Assembly: GCA_963828405.1 (NCBI GenBank)
Contig: CAWHEG010000031.1
Location: 1,612,001-1,676,000, forward strand
Source: JANMJD01 sp963828405
Lineage (GTDB): Bacteria; Actinomycetota; Acidimicrobiia; Acidimicrobiales; Ilumatobacteraceae
DNA length: 64,000 nt
Direction: 5' to 3'
Both the position numbers and the translations under genes were made by a program. The notes beneath the pieces are model-generated. The model was not told the DNA's origin. It worked only from the letters and a program-made list of their open reading frames with translations, and did not search any database. This document shows positions 8,842-17,344 of the stretch, piece after piece (positions within the stretch are counted from its first letter, which is position 1; each line of letters starts with the position of its first letter).

Positions 8842-8895
8842 GGCTACGACGACGAGCGGATCGCCGGTCTGCGGTCCGCGGGCGTGATCGGCTGA
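8827..8895 (+). pseudogene. CaiB/BaiF CoA transferase, 3' remnant
   Basis: The frame reads VLREHGYDDERIAGLRSAGVIG and stops at 8893-8895. This is the usual C-terminal end of CaiB-family proteins (E-H-G-Y-x-x-x-x-I-x-x-L-x-x-x-G-V). It lies on the same strand as the caiB 5' part ending near 5415 and is separated from it by the foreign insert. No other CaiB sequence is nearby, so it is best read as the original end of that gene. Confidence 0.8.
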
Positions 8896-9041
8896 TCGGC
8901 GGCGCCGGCAGGGGTGCCTGGACCGTGGCCGCTCGACCGGGCCGCGTCGGGCGCACCGTCATCGTATAGGGCTTCCGGTCCAATAGGCCTGCCCGCCCCG
9001 CCGGACGCGTCATCCCCCAGGGTGGTGCCCGTCCCGACTTC

Positions 9042-10820
9042 GTGTTGATGCTGATGCTCCAAGTGCTTCCCGGGATGTGGCGAGGCCTGCTGGCCGCCCT
9101 TGCCGCCACCCTCGGCTCGGTGTTCGGGCGCGTGCGCATGAACCGCCGGACCTCGGCCGCCGCCACCGAGAGCCGTCTGGCCCAGGTGCTGCGCGCCGCC
9201 GGGGGCGCGATCCACGAATGCCATCCCGAGACGGGCGCCGCCCGCTCGATCGTCGGCCCGATCGACCACATCGCCGGCTGGACGAGCGAGGAGTGGCGCA
9301 CGATCGGCCCCTGCGAGCTCATCCACCCCGATGACCTCGATGGCTACCTGCTCGACGGTGCGAACCTCCGCCCGGGTGAGGTTCTCGACCGTGTCGTGCG
9401 GTTCCGGCATCGTGACGGCGGGTGGGTCTGGCTGCGGGAGGTGTCCCACGCCGAACGGCTGCCCGACGGGTCGATGGCGGTCAGCGGCCTGACCCTCGAT
9501 GTCACGAACCTCACCGAGGCACTGGCCGCAGCCGAGTTCCGTGGCGCGTACGACCAGCTCACCGGACTTCCCAACCGGTTCACCTTCATGCGCCGGCTCG
9601 AATCGCACCTGGTGGCCCGGGATGACATCGCCCTGTTCATGCTCGATCTGAACCGGTTCCGCGACATCAACGACGTGCTCACCCACGCCGTCGGTGACGA
9701 GTTGCTCGTCGAATTGGCGATGCGCCTGCGGGCCGAGGCCCGACCCACCGATGTCGTCGCCCGGCTCAGCGGCGATCAGTTCGGCGTCCTGCTCCTCGGT
9801 TCCGGCACCGTCGAGGACACGGCCTGGTTCGCCGAGCATGTCGCCGCCGTGCTCGAGCAGCCCGTCGTCGTCCAGGGCACCTCGATCGCCGCCTCGATCT
9901 CGATCGGCACGGCCCGCTCCGGCGACGACCCGATCGATGCCGAGATGATGATGCGCTGGGCGGACACGGCGCTGGCCGATGCCAAGCGCCAGCGCCGCTC
10001 CCACCGTGCCTTCAGCGTCGACCTCGAGACGGCGACCGTGCGCGACCTGGTGCTCAGCGCCTCGGTCCCCGAAGCGCTGGCCAACGGGGAGATCGTCGCC
10101 CACTTCCAGCCGAAGGTCGACCTCGCCACGGGGCGCATCGTGTCGGCCGAGGCGCTCGTCCGTTGGAACCATCCCGAGCACGGTCTGCTCGGCGCTTCGT
10201 CGTTCGTCAACCTCATCCGCCTCGGCAGTCATGCCAGCCGCTTCACCGACGCGATGATCGACGACGGCCTCGCCGCCATCGCCAGCTGCCAGGCGATCGG
10301 CCGGCCGATCTCGGTGGCCGTCAACGTGGCGGTCCGCTCGATGATCGACGTCGGGTTTCCCGACCGCGTGGAGCGCATGTGCCGGGCCCACGGCGTCCAG
10401 CCCGCGCAGCTGATCCTCGAGCTGACGGAGGACGAGCTGATGGAGATGGACGGCATGGCGCCAACCGTGATGGCCCGGTTGCGTTCGATCGGCGTGGAGC
10501 TGTCGATCGACGACTTCGGGGCCGGCTACTCGTCGTTCTCCCGCCTGCCCGGCCTGCCGATCAGTGAGATCAAGGTCGATCGCCGGTTCGTGGCGGCCGC
10601 TCAGGACGACGGGCACCATGGCGTGATCCTCAGCTCGATCGTGCAGCTCGGTCGCAACCTCGGCCTGCGCGTCGTCGTCGAGGGTGTCGAGACGTCCGGG
10701 CAGGCCGACGTGGCCACCGCGCTCGGCGCCCACGTCGCCCAGGGGTTCCGGTTCGGCCGGGCGATGCCGATCGAGGAGCTGATCGACGAACTGCTCGACG
10801 GGGCGATCAGCTCGGTGTGA
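9042..10820 (+). CDS. PAS-GGDEF-EAL cyclic-di-GMP signalling protein
   Basis: The 592-residue protein starts with a short hydrophobic stretch, then a PAS3-type fold (GWTSEEWRTIGPCELIHPDD, FRHRDGGWVWLREV), a diguanylate-cyclase fold (DQLTGLPNRFTFMRRL) and an EAL domain. The GGDEF signature is replaced by SGDQF, so cyclase activity is probably lost and the domain may only bind GTP. The EAL domain keeps its key elements: FQPKVDLATG, AEALVRWNHP, LELTEDELM, DDFGAGYSS, IKVDRRFV and VVEGVET. The likely net role is hydrolysis of c-di-GMP gated by a PAS signal. Several ATG codons cluster at the start, so the exact start is uncertain. It follows the caiB remnant by 146 bases and overlaps the convergent P450 gene by 14 bases. 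Confidence 0.9.
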   Translation: MLMLMLQVLPGMWRGLLAALAATLGSVFGRVRMNRRTSAAATESRLAQVLRAAGGAIHECHPETGAARSIVGPIDHIAGWTSEEWRTIGPCELIHPDDLDGYLLDGANLRPGEVLDRVVRFRHRDGGWVWLREVSHAERLPDGSMAVSGLTLDVTNLTEALAAAEFRGAYDQLTGLPNRFTFMRRLESHLVARDDIALFMLDLNRFRDINDVLTHAVGDELLVELAMRLRAEARPTDVVARLSGDQFGVLLLGSGTVEDTAWFAEHVAAVLEQPVVVQGTSIAASISIGTARSGDDPIDAEMMMRWADTALADAKRQRRSHRAFSVDLETATVRDLVLSASVPEALANGEIVAHFQPKVDLATGRIVSAEALVRWNHPEHGLLGASSFVNLIRLGSHASRFTDAMIDDGLAAIASCQAIGRPISVAVNVAVRSMIDVGFPDRVERMCRAHGVQPAQLILELTEDELMEMDGMAPTVMARLRSIGVELSIDDFGAGYSSFSRLPGLPISEIKVDRRFVAAAQDDGHHGVILSSIVQLGRNLGLRVVVEGVETSGQADVATALGAHVAQGFRFGRAMPIEELIDELLDGAISSV

Positions 10821-12009
10821 GCTCGATCGCCGCCGAGCGCAGGCCGTAGACGAAGGCATTGGGCATCTCGACCACGTCGTCGATGGCGAACGAGGCGACC
10901 CGGCGGACGAACTCCTCGAAGAAGATCCGGATCTCGGCCCGGGCGAGGGCTGCGCCGAGGCAGAAATGGGTCCCGAAGCCGAAGGCGATGTGGTGGTTGG
11001 GCTGGCGGGTCACGTCGAATCGTTCCGGGTCGTCGAAGTGCGCCGGATCACGGTTCGCCGAGGAGTACATCAGGACGACCTGGTTGCCCTGCGGGATGAC
11101 CGTTCCGGCGACTTCGTGGTCGACGGCGGCGACCCTGCACATGTTGTGGATCGGCGTGACATAGCGGATGAACTCCTCGGTGGCCACCGTCAGATCGGCG
11201 CCGTCCTTGAGCGCCCGCCACTGGTCGGGGCGGCCGGCGAGGTTGACCAGGGTCCGGGCGATGACCGTGCGGGTGGTCTCGGCGCCGCCGTCGAGCAGCA
11301 GCAGACCGTCCGACAAGGCCTCGGTAAGCCCGAACGGATGACCCGAGACCTCCGTCGTCGCCGCGTACAGGCTGATGATGTCGTCGGCCGGGCAGGCCTT
11401 CTTCGCCTCGAACAACTCCGTCGTCGACCCGGTGAAGTCCATGTAGGCGGCGATCCCGTCGGGGTCGAAGTAGCGGGGGCCGCCGCCGAGGGCGATGGTC
11501 CGCTCCGACCAGTTACGCAGTTCGGGCCAACGCTCGTCGGGGTAGCCGAGCAGGCGCCCGATCATCAGGGCCGGCAGCGGTGAGGCGAGGTCGCCGATGA
11601 TCTCGCCGCCACCCTTGGCCACGGCGGCCTCGATCAGCCCGACGACGACCTCGCGGATGTGGTCCTCGCGGGCGGCGACCGCCTTGTGCGTGAACCGGCG
11701 GGCGACGAGGTTGCGCCGGGCCGCATGGTGGGGATCGTCCAACCCGATGATCGCCGCGTCGGCGGCGATGTTGGGCCGGTATCCACCCTTCACCGTGTCC
11801 GAGGAGATGAAGATGTCCTTGCGGCGCTCGATCTCGACGATGTCGTCGTAGCGCGAGATCCCCCACAACTCGTTGGTCGCGTCCCAGTAGACCGGGGCGT
11901 TCGCACGCATCCAGGCGTAGGTCGGATAGGGGTCGCTCACGTAGAACTGCCCGTCGAGCAGGTCGATGTCCCGGGTCGTGGCGCTGCGGCCCAACGACGG
12001 TTCGTTCAT
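10807..12009 (-). CDS. Cytochrome P450
   Basis: This 400-residue P450 shows the I-helix oxygen-binding motif GGAETTRT, the K-helix E-x-x-R (EFIRY), and the heme loop FGFGTHFCLG with the axial cysteine. The substrate-access region (DDPHHAARRNLVARRFT) resembles bacterial steroid/fatty-acid hydroxylases of the CYP124/125/142 type, but the substrate is not certain. It needs a ferredoxin and reductase, neither of which is adjacent. The start is ATG at 12009, with GTG directly before it as an alternative. It is divergent from an acyl-CoA dehydrogenase gene (59 bases apart), suggesting a shared lipid- or sterol-degradation promoter region. Confidence 0.92.
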   Translation of the reverse strand: MNEPSLGRSATTRDIDLLDGQFYVSDPYPTYAWMRANAPVYWDATNELWGISRYDDIVEIERRKDIFISSDTVKGGYRPNIAADAAIIGLDDPHHAARRNLVARRFTHKAVAAREDHIREVVVGLIEAAVAKGGGEIIGDLASPLPALMIGRLLGYPDERWPELRNWSERTIALGGGPRYFDPDGIAAYMDFTGSTTELFEAKKACPADDIISLYAATTEVSGHPFGLTEALSDGLLLLDGGAETTRTVIARTLVNLAGRPDQWRALKDGADLTVATEEFIRYVTPIHNMCRVAAVDHEVAGTVIPQGNQVVLMYSSANRDPAHFDDPERFDVTRQPNHHIAFGFGTHFCLGAALARAEIRIFFEEFVRRVASFAIDDVVEMPNAFVYGLRSAAIELTPS

Positions 12010-12068
12010 CACTGCAGCGTAGGTCGCCGGCTTCTGCGCCCTGCGAGTTGGGGTGCGATCATTCGGGG

Positions 12069-13289
12069 ATGAACGACAGCACCGGGAGCCACGACGCGTC
12101 CGAGACGAGGGTGCTCGCCGCGGTCGGCGAGCTCGTCGCCGAGTACGACCCGAGCGTGACCGACACTGTGACGTTCCGCAGCGCCCGCTACGACAAGGGT
12201 CTCGCCTGGGTGCACTTCCCGGTCGGTTTCGGCGGGCTCGGTCTGCGCCCCGAGTTGAACCGCCTCGTCGAGCAGCGGCTGCGCCGGGCGGGCGCCAAGC
12301 CGGTCGATCCGGCCACGTTCTTCATGGCGCTGGCCGGGCCGACGATCGTCACCCACGGCTCCGACGAGCAGAAGCGCCGCTTCCTGCGCCCGATGTTCAC
12401 CGGTGAGGAGAAGTGGTGCCAGTTGTTCAGCGAGCCCGGGGCCGGCTCCGACTTCGCCGGCCTGGCCTGCCGGGCCGTGCGCGACGGCGACGAATGGCTG
12501 GTCAACGGCCAGAAGGTGTGGAACACCCTCGCCCACCTCAGCGACTGGGGGATGCTCGTCACCCGCACCGATCCGGATGCGCCCAAGCACAAGGGGATGA
12601 CCTACTTCGCCGTCGACATGCATTCCCCCGGGATGGACGTGCGCCCGCTGCGCCAGATCACCGGGGAGGCCGAGTTCAACGAGGTCTACCTCACCGACGT
12701 CCGCATCCCCGACGACCAACGGGTCGGAGCGGTCGGCGAGGGCTGGCGGGTGGCGTTGACCACGCTGATGAACGAGCGCACTGCCATCGGCGGAAGCGGT
12801 GGCACCGGCGCGGTGCCCCGCGGCGGGCCGGCGGCCGACGCCACCCGGATCTGGCAGTCGCTGCCGGCCGACCGGCGCAACCGGGCCGACCTGGACCAGG
12901 TGATGAAGCTGTGGATCCGGGGGGAGATCGGCCGCCTGACCAACATGCGGGCCTCGGAGTCGATGCGCGTCGGCAACCCCGGACCGGAGGGATCGGTGGC
13001 CAAGCTGGCCTACGCCGAACTGAACAAGGACCTCTACTCGCTGTGCGTCGACCTGCTCGGGATGGACGGCCAGATCGGCTACGACTACACCTTCCGGCGG
13101 GCCGAGGGTCTCGACGTCGGAGGCGCCGCCCGTGGCGTGCGGTACGCCTTCCTGCGGGTGCGGGCGAACTCCATCGAGGGCGGAACGTCGGAGATCATGC
13201 GCAACATCCTCGGCGAGCAGGTGCTCGGGCTGCCCGGTGAACCGCGCCTCGACAAGGACCTGCCCTGGTCGAAGGTGCCGCGCAGCTGA
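12069..13289 (+). CDS. Acyl-CoA dehydrogenase
   Basis: The ATG at 12069 gives about 406 residues of the acyl-CoA dehydrogenase fold. Middle-domain motifs are clear (CQLFSEPGAGSDFAGLA, NGQKVWNTLAHLSDWGMLV), as are the FAD-contacting end (EGGTSEIMRNILGEQVLGLP) and the substrate loop (TGEAEFNEVYLTDVRI). The enzyme oxidises an acyl-CoA to the enoyl-CoA, passing electrons to ETF. FadE-type enzymes of this subgroup act in fatty-acid or sterol side-chain degradation in actinobacteria. It is divergent from the P450 gene. Confidence 0.92.
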   Translation: MNDSTGSHDASETRVLAAVGELVAEYDPSVTDTVTFRSARYDKGLAWVHFPVGFGGLGLRPELNRLVEQRLRRAGAKPVDPATFFMALAGPTIVTHGSDEQKRRFLRPMFTGEEKWCQLFSEPGAGSDFAGLACRAVRDGDEWLVNGQKVWNTLAHLSDWGMLVTRTDPDAPKHKGMTYFAVDMHSPGMDVRPLRQITGEAEFNEVYLTDVRIPDDQRVGAVGEGWRVALTTLMNERTAIGGSGGTGAVPRGGPAADATRIWQSLPADRRNRADLDQVMKLWIRGEIGRLTNMRASESMRVGNPGPEGSVAKLAYAELNKDLYSLCVDLLGMDGQIGYDYTFRRAEGLDVGGAARGVRYAFLRVRANSIEGGTSEIMRNILGEQVLGLPGEPRLDKDLPWSKVPRS

Positions 13290-13347
13290 TCGGCGGGTCC
13301 GCCTCGCCTGTGCGCGGGCCGCCTGCCGACCACCCGGCGGATCCGGG

Positions 13348-14592
13348 TCAGCGGGGGTTGACCCGGGTGATCATCGCCTTGAGGTAGGCGCCCTCGGCGA
13401 AGCCGATCGGGTGGTCGACGGCGTGGCCGGTGAGGGCGATCTCGTCGAGCTCGTCGCCACGGCCCTCGGCGACCGACACGATCGCGTCGAAGAACCTGTC
13501 GGCGGAGATCCGGCTGGAGCACGAGGCCTGCAGCAGGACGCCGCCCGGCCGCACGAGCGACAGCCCGAGGGCGGTGAGCCGCCGGTAGGCACGCAGGCCG
13601 CCGGCGATGCTCGACTGGCGCTGGGCGAACGACGGCGGGTCGATGACCACGACGTCGAATCGCTGCCGCCCGTGCACCAGGGCCTCCATCGCCTCGAACG
13701 CGTCGCCGATGGTCGTCTGGTGACGGCTGGCGGCCACGGCCGGCCGCGACCTGTTGATCGCCATGTGGTGGCGGGCCAGTTGGATGGCGGCGGGGCTGAT
13801 GTCGATCGAGTGCACCGACGCCGCCCCGCCGGCTGCGGCGTGCACCGTGAACCCTCCCGAGGAGGAGAAGACGTCGAGGACGTGGGTTCCGGCGGTCATC
13901 GTGCCGATCAGGGCGCGGTTGTCGCGCTGGTCGAGGAAGTGTCCGGTCTTCTGTCCCTGTGCCACGTCGGCCTCGAAGCTCAACCCGTGCTCGAGGAACC
14001 GCACCCGGGCGGTCGGGGCCCTGCCGACCAGCGCGGCGCCCTCGGCGATCGGTGGCCCCTCGCCCGCAACCCGCCTGCTCAGGCGCAGGACGATGGAGCG
14101 TGGCTCGAGCAGTTCGCCGAGGAGCGGGACGAGGGTGGCCAGGTGGGGGAACCAGGCAGACGAGTACAGCTTGACGACGTAGTCATCGGCGTAGCGGTCG
14201 ACGACGAGCCCCGGCAGGCCGTCGTTCTCACCGTGGATGCACCGGTAGCCGGTCGTGTGCCCCGAGTGGCGCAACGGGTCGCGTCGGGCCAGGGCGGCGG
14301 CGATCCGCCCCCGCCACCACGCGGCGTCGATCGTCGTCGGCGGGCCGGTGTGCAGGACCTTGATCCGGATCGACGAGTCGGGGTCCCACAGCCCGATCGC
14401 CGCGAAGCGCCGCTGCTCGTCGAACACGACGGCCAGATCGCCCGGGCGACCGCCGTCGGGTGCCGAGGTGATCGACGTGTCGTAGACCCACGGGTGGCCG
14501 CCGCGGACCTGGCGCAGCGCGTCGGGTGTGAGCCGCACGGCCAGCCGCCGGGCCGCGGGCGCCCGCAGGTTGCTGAGCAGGTCCGACGGCAC
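13348..14592 (-). CDS. rlmI: RlmI-like class I SAM-dependent RNA methyltransferase
   Basis: The N-terminal PUA-like part (RLTPDALRQVRGGHPWVYD) is followed by the EEHxxxx-like region and a Rossmann methyltransferase domain (GTHVLDVFSSSGGFTVHAAAGG). The catalytic motif VVIDPPSFAQ is typical of RlmI/RlmK-type enzymes, and QASCSS carries the catalytic cysteine. The domain order and about 414 residues match the COG1092 group, which makes m5C1962 in 23S rRNA in Escherichia coli; the exact site here is inferred. The start is GTG at 14592. It is tail-to-tail with the acyl-CoA dehydrogenase. Confidence 0.85.
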   Translation of the reverse strand: MPSDLLSNLRAPAARRLAVRLTPDALRQVRGGHPWVYDTSITSAPDGGRPGDLAVVFDEQRRFAAIGLWDPDSSIRIKVLHTGPPTTIDAAWWRGRIAAALARRDPLRHSGHTTGYRCIHGENDGLPGLVVDRYADDYVVKLYSSAWFPHLATLVPLLGELLEPRSIVLRLSRRVAGEGPPIAEGAALVGRAPTARVRFLEHGLSFEADVAQGQKTGHFLDQRDNRALIGTMTAGTHVLDVFSSSGGFTVHAAAGGAASVHSIDISPAAIQLARHHMAINRSRPAVAASRHQTTIGDAFEAMEALVHGRQRFDVVVIDPPSFAQRQSSIAGGLRAYRRLTALGLSLVRPGGVLLQASCSSRISADRFFDAIVSVAEGRGDELDEIALTGHAVDHPIGFAEGAYLKAMITRVNPR

Positions 14593-14639
14593 CCGGTCGA
14601 GGCTATCCCGGTGCCATCGGTGCAGCGCCGGGCCGACGA

Positions 14640-15566
14640 TCAGGCCGTGGCCCTCCGGTCGGCGAGGTAGGCGGGCACCTCGATCAGCGGGCGGCGCTCG
14701 CGCACCTGGATCGGGTGGATGTCGCCGTCGACGTTGAGCAACGGCGGGAGAGGATCAGGGAGCTCGACGCCGGCCCGTTGGAGGACCACGGTGATGATCT
14801 CGGCCGCCTGGTCGGAGAGCTGGACGAGGGTCCGGTGGCGATGCTGGCGGACGCCGAGATCGACCTGTGCCATCCGCCGGGTCCCGACCATGCGCAACGT
14901 GTCGATCAGCAGTGCGCTCTCCACGCCGTAGCTCTCGACGAACGCCAGGCGCTCGAGCAGGCGGCGCCGGGCGGCGCACTCGCCGCCGAGGGGCTGGCGG
15001 ATCGAGGCGAGCGGTGGGAAGAACATCGACAGCAGCGGCCGGGCGACCAGCTCGGTGGTGCGCCCTCCACCCTGCCCCTGCTGGTCGATCGGGCGCACGT
15101 AGAAGCCCTTGACCATCTCGATGTGGTCGTCCTCGAGCAACGGCGCGATCAGTCTGGTCACGTACTCGGCGGTGAAGCTGGTCAGGTCGGTGTCGCACCA
15201 CACGACGATGTCGCCGCTCGACGCGGCCACGCTGCGGTAGAGGACGTTGCCCTTGCCCCGGCCCGGGCCCTCCTCGGCGAGCACCTCGGACACGGCGACG
15301 ACCGTCGCCCCGGCCGCCGTGGCGACGGCCCGGGTGTCGTCGGTGGAGCCGTCGTCGAAGACGAGCAGCTCGTCGACGAGCGGCGGGGCGGGCGGATGGA
15401 CGAGCTCGTGGGCGATCGAGGCGACGATCGGCCCGACGGTCGCCTCCTCGTTGCGGGCGGGAAGGCAGACCGAGATGGTCCGCCCGCGTTTCATCTTGAC
15501 CAGCTCGGCGATGCCGCGTGTCGTCGGGGCGACGGTCTGCACCGAAGGATGGGCGAGCGACGTCAC
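14640..15566 (-). CDS. gpgS: Glucosyl-3-phosphoglycerate synthase
   Basis: This GT-A glycosyltransferase has the nucleotide-binding motif VCLPARNEEATVG, DDGSTDDT, the metal-binding WCDTDLTSF, and RPLLSMFFPPLASIRQPLGGECAARR, which is specific to the GpgS/MpgS group. In mycobacteria GpgS transfers glucose to 3-phosphoglycerate, the first step towards methylglucose lipopolysaccharides. The folP2-like gene next to it matches the Rv1207-Rv1208 pair of Mycobacterium tuberculosis, though here the two are divergent with only 26 bases between the chosen starts. The GTG at 15566 is the longest start, and a shorter one (ATG at 15494, MKRGRTISV) would leave a realistic promoter space. Confidence 0.85.
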   Translation of the reverse strand: MTSLAHPSVQTVAPTTRGIAELVKMKRGRTISVCLPARNEEATVGPIVASIAHELVHPPAPPLVDELLVFDDGSTDDTRAVATAAGATVVAVSEVLAEEGPGRGKGNVLYRSVAASSGDIVVWCDTDLTSFTAEYVTRLIAPLLEDDHIEMVKGFYVRPIDQQGQGGGRTTELVARPLLSMFFPPLASIRQPLGGECAARRRLLERLAFVESYGVESALLIDTLRMVGTRRMAQVDLGVRQHRHRTLVQLSDQAAEIITVVLQRAGVELPDPLPPLLNVDGDIHPIQVRERRPLIEVPAYLADRRATA

Positions 15567-15592
15567 GGTCGGGCCCGTAACGTGGCCGACCG

Positions 15593-16390
15593 ATGCGACT
15601 GTTCGGCGTGATCAACGCCTCTCCCGACTCCCTCAACACCGATTCGATCGCCACGACGTCCGCGGTGGCCCGGGCGCGGGCGGAGCTGCTGCTCGCCGAG
15701 GGGGTCTGGGGCTTCGACCTCGGCGGTCAGGGTTCGACCTTCGCCGCCACCGAGGTGGTCGCCGACGACGAGTGGGCGCGACTCGAGGTGGTCCTCCCGA
15801 CGATCGTCGGGTACGGCCGCCCAGTCAGCGTCGACACCTGGCGCCCCGACACGGCACGGCGGTCGCTGGCCGCCGGGGCGACGTGGCTGAACGCCGCCGA
15901 CGGCCTGCAGCAGGAGGCGATGATCGAGGTCGCCGCCGAGTTCGGCTGTCCGGTGGTGCTGCCGTTCCTCTCCGGCCCGGATCCGTTGCGCATGGCGGTG
16001 GTGACCTCCGACGACCCGATGGGCGTGATCGTCGACTACTGCGACGAGATCCTGCGGCGGGTCGACCGCTATGGCATCCGGCGCAACGTCGTGATCGACC
16101 CGGGGACGGGATTCGCTCCCCACGACTGGCCATGGGAGGACCGCTTCGTCTACCAGAAGCGCGTCTACTCCCAGCTCGGGCGTCTGCGGGTCTTCGATCT
16201 GCCGCTGTACATCGCCCTGCCCTGGAAGGAGACCGCGCAGCACGCCGAACTGCTCGACATCGTCATCGCCCAGCAGCCCGAGTACGGCAGGTGCCACTAC
16301 CCGGCGAGGATCAGGGCGGCCGAGGCCCGCGACGCCGGCCGGGTGCGATCCGGTGGCGAGGTCACAGATCGAGGTCATCGACTCGCCTGA
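15593..16390 (+). CDS. Dihydropteroate synthase-like protein (FolP2-type)
   Basis: A TIM-barrel of about 265 residues with the start FGVINASPDSLN, a variant of the DHPS signature (normally VNVTPDSFSDGG), GFDLGGQGSTF in place of DIGGESTRPG, and PVSVDTWRPDTARRSLAAGA, VVIDPGTGFAPHDWPWE. The changed pterin-binding residues suggest it is not the main folate enzyme. The mycobacterial neighbour of gpgS, FolP2, likewise lacks DHPS activity. It lies between gpgS and the folB-folK fusion, with which it overlaps by 29 bases tail to tail. I infer a pterin-fold protein of uncertain reaction. Confidence 0.75.
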   Translation: MRLFGVINASPDSLNTDSIATTSAVARARAELLLAEGVWGFDLGGQGSTFAATEVVADDEWARLEVVLPTIVGYGRPVSVDTWRPDTARRSLAAGATWLNAADGLQQEAMIEVAAEFGCPVVLPFLSGPDPLRMAVVTSDDPMGVIVDYCDEILRRVDRYGIRRNVVIDPGTGFAPHDWPWEDRFVYQKRVYSQLGRLRVFDLPLYIALPWKETAQHAELLDIVIAQQPEYGRCHYPARIRAAEARDAGRVRSGGEVTDRGHRLA

Positions 16391-17209
16391 TGCCACCAGC
16401 CGGCAGGCGGAGATCCCAGTCCTTCGGGCACCGGTCGGGGGCGATCTCGGCCAGCGGGGTGAGCACGAAGCGGCGCTCGAGCATCCGCGGATGAGGGATG
16501 GTCAGCTCGTCGCTGTGGATGGTGACCCCGTCGTAGAGCAACACGTCGAGGTCGAGGGTGCGCGCCCCCAGCGCACCTTGCGCTCCCGGCCGTCGGCCGC
16601 CTCGATCCGCCGGCAGGTGTCGAGCAGCTCGAACGGGTCGAGACGCGTCTCGAGCTCGACGACCATGTTGAGGTACGGCCCCGAGTCGTCGGGGCTGCCG
16701 ATCGGGTCGGTCTCGTACACGCCCGAGACGGTACGCAGGCCGGGCAGGCCGAGGACGGCGAAACGCAGGTGCTCCCGCCGGTCGCCGAGGTTGGAGCCGA
16801 TGGCGACGAACGCCGAGGTCAGTTTGCGCTCGAGCTGCACCAGGTCGGAACGCCGGCGCCGGATGCGCACGGCGGTGGTCTCCACGTCGTGGGGCACCGG
16901 CGGGCGGAGCTTGCGGACGACGACCTCGATGGCGTCGACGCGGGCCAGTCCGAGCACGTCCTCGGCGATCCGGGCGGCAACGCGTTCGAGGAGCAGGGTA
17001 TTCTCAGTCTCGATCACCTTGGTGACCAGGGCGATCGCCGTGCCGTAGTCGACCGAGAACTCCAGATCGTCGGTCGCTCCCGCACGGCGGGCGTCGAGCT
17101 CGATGACCAGATCGACCTCGAACGGCTGGGGGCGGCGCTGCTCCTCGGGGAGCAACCCGATGGTGCCGACGGCGCGGATGCCCGTCACCTCGATGCGGTC
17201 GGTATGCAC
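16362..17209 (-). CDS. folK: FolB-FolK fusion: dihydroneopterin aldolase / HPPK; apparent frameshift
   Basis: The GTG at 17209 is preceded by GGAGG at good spacing. Residues 1-115 are dihydroneopterin aldolase (VTGIRAVGTIGLLPEEQRRPQPF, VDYGTAIALV, ARVDAIEVVVRKLRPP). The rest is HPPK (AFVAIGSNLGDRREHLRFA, YETDPIGSPDDSGPYLNMVVELET, GRERKVRWG). At the G run near 16571-16575 the frame changes: the expected ARTLDLDVLLYDG and the C-terminal half (TIPHPRMLERRFVLTPLAEIAPD) are in the next frame, ending at 16362. One lost base explains it. The two enzymes catalyse successive folate steps, and fusion of the two is known in other bacteria. Confidence 0.82.
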
Positions 17210-17344
17210 CTGCTGCCTCCTCGGCGTTGCTCCGGCGGCGCCGGAGGCTTCACAGCTCGACCCGTTCGCCGCGGAGGTGCGGATCGGGACGTGCCCACGG
17301 GGACCAACGCCGTCTGGGGATCGTGCCATTCCCGGCCGATGCGA

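Noticed and set aside
8844..10859. Minus-strand frame of about 671 codons opposite the GGDEF-EAL gene
   Set aside because: The plus strand encodes complete PAS, GGDEF-like and EAL motifs; the antisense has none.
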